Shown one piece after another: positions 63,920 through 64,000 of a stretch of DNA of 64,000 nt. Source of the DNA: DATFVA01 sp963832715. GTDB lineage: Bacteria > Bacteroidota > Ignavibacteria > Ignavibacteriales > Ignavibacteriaceae. Where the stretch lies: contig CAWHVB010000002.1 in the NCBI GenBank assembly GCA_963832715.1, forward strand, positions 1 through 64,000, read 5' to 3'. The position numbers were made by a program, and so were the translations under genes. Position 1 is the stretch's first letter; each line of letters opens with the position of its first letter. Under the pieces are notes generated by a model. The model was not told the origin of the DNA, did not search any database, and saw nothing but the letters and a program-made list of their open reading frames with translations.

Positions 63920-64000
63920 TTATTTATTATTATCAAAGTTGATAAGATCATAACGGGTGATTATATCCGTTATCCTCCCGAAATCACTGACCAGCACAGC
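63920..64000 (-). CDS. C-terminal CBS domain, probably cystathionine beta-synthase (partial)
   Basis: The last 26 codons of a gene that extends past the window edge: AVLVSDFGRITDIITRYDLI then NFDNNK and TAA at 63920-63922. The ITRYDLI ending is typical of the second CBS domain of bacterial cystathionine beta-synthases. Adjacency to the cystathionine gamma enzyme supports this, but the catalytic part is outside the window. Confidence 0.6.
   Translation of the reverse strand, partial: AVLVSDFGRITDIITRYDLINFDNNK

Noticed and set aside
1..64000. CRISPR arrays, tRNA or rRNA genes
   Set aside because: No regularly spaced repeats, cloverleaf-like segments or rRNA signatures were seen while reading both parts.

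Overview
The window is two unrelated genomes joined at about position 23,000-23,025. Positions 1 to about 23,010 are G+C-rich. They carry an actinobacterial exopolysaccharide (EPS) cluster of the Wzx/Wzy type, probably from a Pseudonocardia-like organism (genus is a weak guess from protein flavour). From about 23,020 to the end the DNA is A+T-rich and looks like a member of the Bacteroidota/Chlorobiota, most likely Ignavibacteria. The reasons are a TonB receptor next to a DUF4249-type lipoprotein, PEGA/propeller lipoproteins, a PPi-type phosphofructokinase, LDH-like malate dehydrogenases and several TTG starts. The change of composition is abrupt and cuts through a TPR/beta-barrel gene. An assembly chimera is the simplest explanation, and no gene on one side should be used to interpret the other.

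Actinobacterial part. The left flank (1-5,097) has a polysaccharide deacetylase, a MurJ-like flippase, a Wzz-type chain-length protein, a polytopic membrane protein and a PAP2 phosphatase. The right flank (16,166-22,504) has a BY-type tyrosine kinase, a glycosyltransferase, a low-molecular-weight tyrosine phosphatase, a sugar epimerase and the initiating sugar-phosphate transferase. Between them lies a visibly lower-G+C insert (5,642-6,757 and 9,534-15,746) with four glycosyltransferases, a Wzy-like polymerase, a Wzx-like flippase and a degenerate UDP-glucose dehydrogenase remnant. Positions about 6,960-9,532 are a graveyard of G+C-rich mobile-element fragments (two IS701-like ends, a truncated IS21 istA, an integrase N-terminus, an IS1380 C-terminus). 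They are organised around two copies of a 29-bp palindromic direct repeat. Together the genes would initiate (sugar transferase), elongate (glycosyltransferases), flip (Wzx), polymerise (Wzy) and regulate (kinase/phosphatase) a surface polysaccharide.

Ignavibacteria-like part. 23,015-28,583 (minus strand) has a truncated TPR/beta-barrel protein, two tandem KaiC-like ATPases, a stand-alone receiver protein and a fatty acid hydroxylase-like membrane protein. Then come a sodium:solute symporter with a 38-aa partner subunit, a phosphofructokinase, a UvrD/PcrA helicase, a TonB receptor/lipoprotein operon, ferritin, nuoABCDEF (no nuoG onward), surface proteins, an anti-sigma-type ATPase, two divergent malate dehydrogenases, ribosomal proteins L21-L27, and a tightly overlapping operon xseA-xseB-dxs-oxidoreductase-response regulator-histidine kinase. 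A second TonB receptor and a transsulfuration/methionine gene group follow.

Seven apparent single-base frameshifts occur in five otherwise well-conserved genes on both sides of the junction, mostly at short homopolymers, so the consensus seems incompletely polished. No rRNA, tRNA or CRISPR array was recognised.
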